Shown here: positions 23,930-28,359 of the stretch, piece by piece
Layout of the letters: every line of letters starts with the position of its first letter
Numbering within the stretch: the stretch's first letter is position 1
From: an uncultured Clostridia bacterium
GTDB lineage: Bacteria; Bacillota; Clostridia; UBA1381
DNA length: 28,359 nucleotides
Direction of reading: 5' to 3'
Assembly: GCA_944391635.1 (NCBI GenBank)
Contig: CALXUL010000068.1
Span: forward strand, 1-28,359
Program-made: the position numbers and the translations under genes
The notes under the pieces: model-generated
What the model saw: only the letters and a program-made list of their open reading frames with translations
What the model was told of the DNA's origin: nothing
Databases searched by the model: none

Positions 23930-25672
23930 ATGTTTGATTTTACACATAAAAAAGATGCGTTGGACAATCTTATGTCAATGAAATATATTTTTAAGGAAAC
24001 TATGCCTGATATTAATTTAATAACACATCAATGCGATAAAGCTATTATACACATAATCGAAAGTGATGATTTGGATAATTCAATTAAAATGTTAAAACGT
24101 GCTGCTGACTGGTTTGATATGGATCGCCCTGCTGACAGCAAAGACCCGAGGGGCGAAGCAGACTTTATTGCCATACGAATAATTTGTGCATTATATGAAC
24201 AGCAATGTTATAATAAACTACCAACAAATGTGAAGGAATCATTGAAACGGTTCTTTGTGAACCGTGATTATAAGTCAATTTATGGTTCTGAAAATCATGC
24301 GTTGATGTTTAGAGCAGCGCGTTTGCTAGCAGCACAATTTTATAATGGGGAGTATTTTGATAAATACAATTTAAGCGCGAGTGAATCTTATGCAAAAGAT
24401 TTAGAATACATTAATAAATTTTTAGATTTTCGCGCAGGAAGAGGATGGGGAGAGTTTGACTCGCTTGGATATACTTTTGAGATAATGGTAATTTTATGTA
24501 CTTTACATAAATATGCAAAAGATGATGAACTTAAAAATAAATGTCATATGGCCATGGATATTATAATGCTTGATATGGTTGCGGATTCTATAAATGAATT
24601 ATATGCTGGTGCTCACGGCAGAAGTTATCCTGGTCCCATAATAGATAGGTTACAGGCCCCAATGACAAAATTATATAAGTACTATTTTGGCGGTAAATGG
24701 TATGATGGCAAAGAAATAGATGTTTTAAATATTTATCTGTCTGATTATTTACCGTCAAATATTGTTTATAAAGCGATATCTTATAAACAAGTTCCGTATG
24801 AAAACCGTGAAAGAAAACATTTGCATTGCTGCAGTGCGTGGACGGATGAAATACAGTGGGAAACTATCAACAAAGTTACAGGTAGTATAAATAAATATAC
24901 GTATGTGTGCCGTGACTACGCTATTGGAGCCATAAACAAACAAGATGATTATCCGGAGGATTTAAAGGATGGGTGGTACGCCCATCATCAGCAGCACGAA
25001 TGGGAACTTACATTGCCCGGCGGAGGTGAACATAAAATATTTACCCATCATAGATTTGTTGCAGATAAGCATGAAATTAATAATCGCTGGACAGGGGATT
25101 GCTTATGTTCTTGCGGGAAATTTTACTCTAATAAGAATACGGTTGTGGCTATGTATAATATTGAAAGAAAAGACGTCCAGATGGTTATAAACGCCTTTGT
25201 TCCTATTGATATATTTAAAACAAGAATATTTGACGACAGGTACTTATTTTTAGAATACTCAAACCTTTATATATCATTGTATTTTGATAATGGATATCAG
25301 GTCAATCAAAAGGATGAATTTAAAAATAGAGAGCTTGTAAGTTATGGGGAACAAAATGCCATTGTTTTGAGGGTAGAATATAAGAATCAATATTCATCTC
25401 TTGAAGAATTTTCGGACACTATAAAGATGCTTCCGTTTGAATTTGACAGAAAGAGCAAGAAAATTATATTTGATAATATTATTTTATCAAAAAACGGAAA
25501 CAGTGAAAATGGAATCGAAAATATTTATCCATATCCCAAAACTTACGATTGCCCGTTTATGAATTCTGAATGGGATAGCAAGGTGATAAATGTTACAGCG
25601 TGTGGAGATTCTGTTGTATATGATTTTATAAATAATAAAATGATTGGTGAGGAGAATATTAGTGAAATTTAA
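23930..25672 (+). CDS. unrecognised cytoplasmic protein, helical N-terminal half and strand-rich C-terminal half
   Basis: Protein of 580 residues that I cannot assign to a named family. I start it at 23930 after GAGGAG; upstream in-frame ATGs fall in the hairpin region. There is no signal peptide or membrane segment. Residues about 1-260 are helical with paired aromatic/charged motifs: SENHALMFRAARLLAAQFY, then GRGWGEFDSLGYTFEIMV and GAHGRSYPGP. This spacing of N-H, E-F-D-S and H-G-R-S-Y is what one would expect in an (alpha/alpha)-barrel enzyme pocket. The C-terminal part (about 330-580) is strand-rich with many His and Trp (YAHHQQHEWELTLPGGGEHK). Such a barrel-plus-sandwich plan occurs in polysaccharide lyases and in some glycosidases. 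Placed between GH78 and GH105, and overlapping the GH105 start by 11 bp, it probably acts on the same imported oligosaccharide. Confidence 0.8.
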   Translation: MFDFTHKKDALDNLMSMKYIFKETMPDINLITHQCDKAIIHIIESDDLDNSIKMLKRAADWFDMDRPADSKDPRGEADFIAIRIICALYEQQCYNKLPTNVKESLKRFFVNRDYKSIYGSENHALMFRAARLLAAQFYNGEYFDKYNLSASESYAKDLEYINKFLDFRAGRGWGEFDSLGYTFEIMVILCTLHKYAKDDELKNKCHMAMDIIMLDMVADSINELYAGAHGRSYPGPIIDRLQAPMTKLYKYYFGGKWYDGKEIDVLNIYLSDYLPSNIVYKAISYKQVPYENRERKHLHCCSAWTDEIQWETINKVTGSINKYTYVCRDYAIGAINKQDDYPEDLKDGWYAHHQQHEWELTLPGGGEHKIFTHHRFVADKHEINNRWTGDCLCSCGKFYSNKNTVVAMYNIERKDVQMVINAFVPIDIFKTRIFDDRYLFLEYSNLYISLYFDNGYQVNQKDEFKNRELVSYGEQNAIVLRVEYKNQYSSLEEFSDTIKMLPFEFDRKSKKIIFDNIILSKNGNSENGIENIYPYPKTYDCPFMNSEWDSKVINVTACGDSVVYDFINNKMIGEENISEI

Positions 25673-27722
25673 TGAATCATTGGCATCGGTTATTAATGAC
25701 CCAACGGAAGCAATAGAAAAAATTGTTGATAATATGATAAAATACCGACCAGAGGAAGATGTTGTATATAGACCCTACAGGAAAAATGAAATTTATTCGG
25801 ATTTGCCTATCGTGGGTCCAAGGAAAATTGATTTAAAAAAGCTATATCCGCAGGCTAAAAAGGGCAATGTGGTGTATGTTTCTACAATTCTTGAGTCATG
25901 TTCGGATTATGAGGCTAAAATTAATTTTGAAGTATTTCCAAGAGTGGTTTTTTGCGGCGAAATGATATTTGATACACAAAATGAATGCTGCCAAGGTAAT
26001 TCTCATAGTTGTAAAATTAATTTAAGAAAAGGAGAGAATCCCATACTTTTTATGGTTAGATGTGTAAGTGATGAGAATTTTGAATTTCAGTTTATGCCTT
26101 CGGTGAAGTATTATCGCATGTGGGCTAAATATTATTTATTGCATGTACGTGCTACCTCTCCGATTAAAGAATACGCGCATGAGGATGGAGTCGGGATTTC
26201 AAAGCTTTATGAAACCGAGCAGGAATTTGATGGAGAATATGTCTATCCGACAGTTGAGAAGAACCATAACTTAATAGATTTTTATAAAATATTTCCAAAT
26301 GAAAGCGGAGTTTGTGCATATGCGGTGACATATGCACGATATAATACAACTTTAAAAATAAAAACTGATTGTTTATATAAGGTGTTGGTTAACGGTAAAA
26401 CTTATGACAACAATATTGTAACACTTCAGAAGAATGACTGCGTTGTTGTGAAAGTTATAAAAGGTAGCAGCTGGAGTTTTGAGTTTGAGGGGGATATTTA
26501 TATTCCATTTCTTAAATCATCACGTGGTGGGGGAGATAAATGGCTGACTATAGGTACATATGGAAAAGATGATTGCTTAAAACAAAAATTTGCACCTGAG
26601 TATGAGATACAGTTTACAAGACCATATACGGATTATAACGGTAATAAGATATTTTGGAAGCTTTCAGGAAAAAACGATTATATCAGACCATATCTTGATA
26701 CATATTTTTTTGGACAATGGTTTTACGCACTTATGGTCGGAAACTTCGGTTTGTTAAAGGCATCAGAAGTATTAGATAATGAAAAATACAAGGACTATTT
26801 TGTAAAAAGTACAAAGATCATGGCAATGTATTTTGAGTATATGAGATATGAGCGTGATTTTTTTGGTCAATCGACTTTTCTTGAGCTGGGCACAGCACTT
26901 TATGATCTCGATTCGGTGGGGACAATAGGAACAAATATGTGTGAGCTTTATAATTATCTCCCTGATAGCGATGTGCTGTACTGTATAGAAATTCTTGAAC
27001 AAACAGCTAAAGAAAATATTCCTCGCTTTGAAGATGGTACATATTGCAGACAAAAAGATATGTGGGCGGACGATATGTATATGAGTTGCCCGTTTCTTGT
27101 AAGATTGCCAAAAATAAAAGGTGAGAGAAGCTATTATGAAGAAGCTGTAAGACAGATAATGGGGTTCAAAAAAAGATTGTGGATGGAGGAAGAAAAAATA
27201 TTTTCACACATTTATTTTATTGACACGCAGGTCCCTAATAATATACCTTGGGGGAGAGGAAATGGGTGGATATTTATGGCGCTCTCGGATGCATTGGAGA
27301 ATATTCCTCAGGATGTTAAAGGATATAATGAAATTATGAAATTATACCAAGAGTTTGCAAAAGGAATATCAGCGCTTCAGGATAAAAGCGGGTTGTGGCA
27401 TCAAGTTATGAACAGAAAAGATTCTTATCAGGAAACTTCTTGTTCCGGAATGTTTATGCTTGGAATGTGCCGGGGTGTTTTGAATGGCTGGCTTAATGAT
27501 AGTTATATTAAAAATATTATTAAAGCATACAATGCAATTATATCTGAAAAAATAAGTGCTGACGGAAATATATTTGATGTTTGTATGGGCTCAAGCAATT
27601 CTATGCATGTGGAATATTACCTAAATCTTGGCACTGTAGATAATGATGACCATGGGACAGGAGTAATTTTGGCTGCAATTTCAGAAATGATTAAATTATA
27701 CAAAAGTAAGAAAATGTTGTAG
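25662..27722 (+). CDS. GH105 unsaturated rhamnogalacturonyl hydrolase with N-terminal extension
   Basis: Removes the unsaturated galacturonyl group left at the end of oligosaccharides by a rhamnogalacturonan lyase. GH105 enzymes such as YteR are about 370 residues; here that domain fills about residues 320-686 of 686. Landmarks: MWADDMYMSCPF with the likely catalytic D470, WGRGNGWIFMALSDAL, YQETSCSGMF and DDHGTG (H664). The first 300 residues are an extra strand-rich region with a sandwich-like segment (VVFCGEMIFDTQ, INLRKGENPILFMV), probably for substrate fit or dimer contact. No signal peptide, so cytoplasmic. I start it at GTG 25662, because GGTGAGGAG precedes it by nine bases; the frame upstream lies inside the previous gene. 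Last gene of the operon. Confidence 0.93.
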   Translation: MKFNESLASVINDPTEAIEKIVDNMIKYRPEEDVVYRPYRKNEIYSDLPIVGPRKIDLKKLYPQAKKGNVVYVSTILESCSDYEAKINFEVFPRVVFCGEMIFDTQNECCQGNSHSCKINLRKGENPILFMVRCVSDENFEFQFMPSVKYYRMWAKYYLLHVRATSPIKEYAHEDGVGISKLYETEQEFDGEYVYPTVEKNHNLIDFYKIFPNESGVCAYAVTYARYNTTLKIKTDCLYKVLVNGKTYDNNIVTLQKNDCVVVKVIKGSSWSFEFEGDIYIPFLKSSRGGGDKWLTIGTYGKDDCLKQKFAPEYEIQFTRPYTDYNGNKIFWKLSGKNDYIRPYLDTYFFGQWFYALMVGNFGLLKASEVLDNEKYKDYFVKSTKIMAMYFEYMRYERDFFGQSTFLELGTALYDLDSVGTIGTNMCELYNYLPDSDVLYCIEILEQTAKENIPRFEDGTYCRQKDMWADDMYMSCPFLVRLPKIKGERSYYEEAVRQIMGFKKRLWMEEEKIFSHIYFIDTQVPNNIPWGRGNGWIFMALSDALENIPQDVKGYNEIMKLYQEFAKGISALQDKSGLWHQVMNRKDSYQETSCSGMFMLGMCRGVLNGWLNDSYIKNIIKAYNAIISEKISADGNIFDVCMGSSNSMHVEYYLNLGTVDNDDHGTGVILAAISEMIKLYKSKKML

Positions 27723-27740
27723 TCGTTAATAGGGCAGTAG

Positions 27741-27782
27741 AGCAGGTAATTTGGAATATTTTAATTCAGATTGCCTGTTTTA
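27741..27782 (+). terminator. rho-independent terminator of the operon
   Basis: Stem with left arm CAGGTAATTTGGAAT (27743-27757), loop ATTTTA, right arm ATTCAGATTGCCTG (27764-27777), with two G-U pairs and one bulged G, followed by TTTTAT. It begins 20 bp after the GH105 stop codon. Confidence 0.75.
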
Positions 27783-27843
27783 TAGCACGTTTAATTTCTT
27801 ATAATTTTCGAATTGGGAGTTATAGAAGAAACTATTTGTTAAT

Positions 27844-28359
27844 TCAGTCCTGTAAAAAAAGTTGAAAGTTGTTTACGGAGAGGACGGGCAGTATTACGAT
27901 GTGGACGGCATTTAAGCCAGTATGAAATGCAGCAAGAAGTTGACGTAATGTTTCATTTGGCACAAAATCATATAATTCGTATAGATCATCCATAAAGCTC
28001 AGTCCGTTTTCCTAAATAACTCGACTTAAATAACTATCTATATGGGCCACATAATCACCTCCATTCCCAATCTTTCTGTACATTTCGTCATCTGCAAAAC
28101 CTTACCTTTGCGAACAAAGTCTCTACGTATATTTTTTGTTGGAGTCTTGCAGGATTTCAAAAACAGAATCACTTCTAAAACCGAAAGCAGCACCCAAGTC
28201 ATCAGCAATCAGCGAATATGACAAATCGTTGAAACTCACTTTAGGGAAATCTCGCAAGAAAGAAATTTTGCCTTTATTTATTTCCTTGTGTGCATAAGGG
28301 ATCCCATATTTTTCAATATATTCTTTGTATTTATCTCCGTCAAAAGCAACAACAGTATC
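27844..28359 (-). pseudogene. decayed gene, readable in one frame through three stops, cut by the window edge
   Basis: On the minus strand a single frame runs from the window edge to a TGA at 27844-27846. It is interrupted only by TAG (28123-28125), TAA (28102-28104) and TAG (28012-28014). The pieces look like real protein: 78 residues up to the first stop (with SLIADDLGAAFGFRSDS), then GFADDEMYRKIGNGGDYVAH, then ENGLSFMDDLYELYDFVPNE. About 170 codons with three stops, two of them seven codons apart, is far fewer than AT-rich non-coding DNA would give. I do not recognise the family. The segment ends facing the operon terminator, so the two transcription units converge. The 61 bp between the terminator and this gene show nothing. 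Confidence 0.6.

Noticed and set aside
23624..23947. Minus-strand frame of 107 codons over the end of the GH78 gene and the following gap
   Set aside because: It is antisense to the conserved GH78 C-terminus and runs through the hairpin; no start signal and no motif.
28010..28080. Minus-strand start with a strong GGAGGTGAT site near 28050
   Set aside because: The ATG behind it opens a frame of only four codons before a TAG; it lies inside the decayed gene and its resemblance to a start is by chance.

Overview
The window is low-GC DNA with strong AGGAGG-type ribosome binding sites, CUT1 sugar-transport genes and S-layer-homology (SLH) proteins, which points to an anaerobic Clostridia-type Firmicute. 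A pectin-degrading gut specialist of the Monoglobus type, where SLH proteins and pectin enzymes occur together, would fit, but the sequence alone cannot fix the genus.

Layout. Positions 162-2328 (minus strand) encode a two-component system: a multi-pass membrane histidine kinase and an overlapping NarL/LuxR-type response regulator. A 205-bp divergent control region (2329-2533) holds outward-facing promoters on both sides of a perfect 13-bp inverted repeat, plus a second palindrome over the -35 element of the rightward promoter. From 2534 to 27722 all genes run on the plus strand with very short gaps or overlaps, so this is probably one operon of about 25 kb. In order it encodes: a sugar-binding lipoprotein and two CUT1 permeases (2534-5741, no ATPase); three secreted proteins sharing repeated beta-sandwich-like modules, the third fused to a GH51-like glycosidase (5754-12997); a second stand-alone GH51-like secreted enzyme (13019-14530); a secreted clan GH-A-like protein that appears to have lost both catalytic carboxylates (14527-17277); an SLH-anchored surface protein (17301-19007); a second SLH protein broken by a -1 frameshift (19024-21716); then three proteins without signal peptides: a GH78 alpha-L-rhamnosidase, an unrecognised protein of 580 residues, and a GH105 unsaturated rhamnogalacturonyl hydrolase with a large N-terminal extension. 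A rho-independent terminator follows at about 27741.

How it works together (inference). GH78 plus GH105 is the classic intracellular end of rhamnogalacturonan-I degradation, and the GH51-like enzymes fit removal of arabinose side chains. The likely flow is: the sensor kinase detects the glycan or an oligosaccharide; secreted and SLH-anchored proteins bind and trim it at the wall; the lipoprotein and permeases import oligosaccharides, powered by an ATPase encoded elsewhere; GH105, GH78 and perhaps the unknown protein finish the job in the cytoplasm. No endo-acting lyase is visible here, although GH105 needs the unsaturated ends that a lyase makes.

Edges. The right edge (27844-28359, minus strand) holds a decayed gene readable in one frame through three in-frame stops. 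The left edge has a 17-nt T homopolymer and a short open minus-strand frame of doubtful meaning. No tRNA, rRNA, CRISPR array, insertion sequence or origin was seen.
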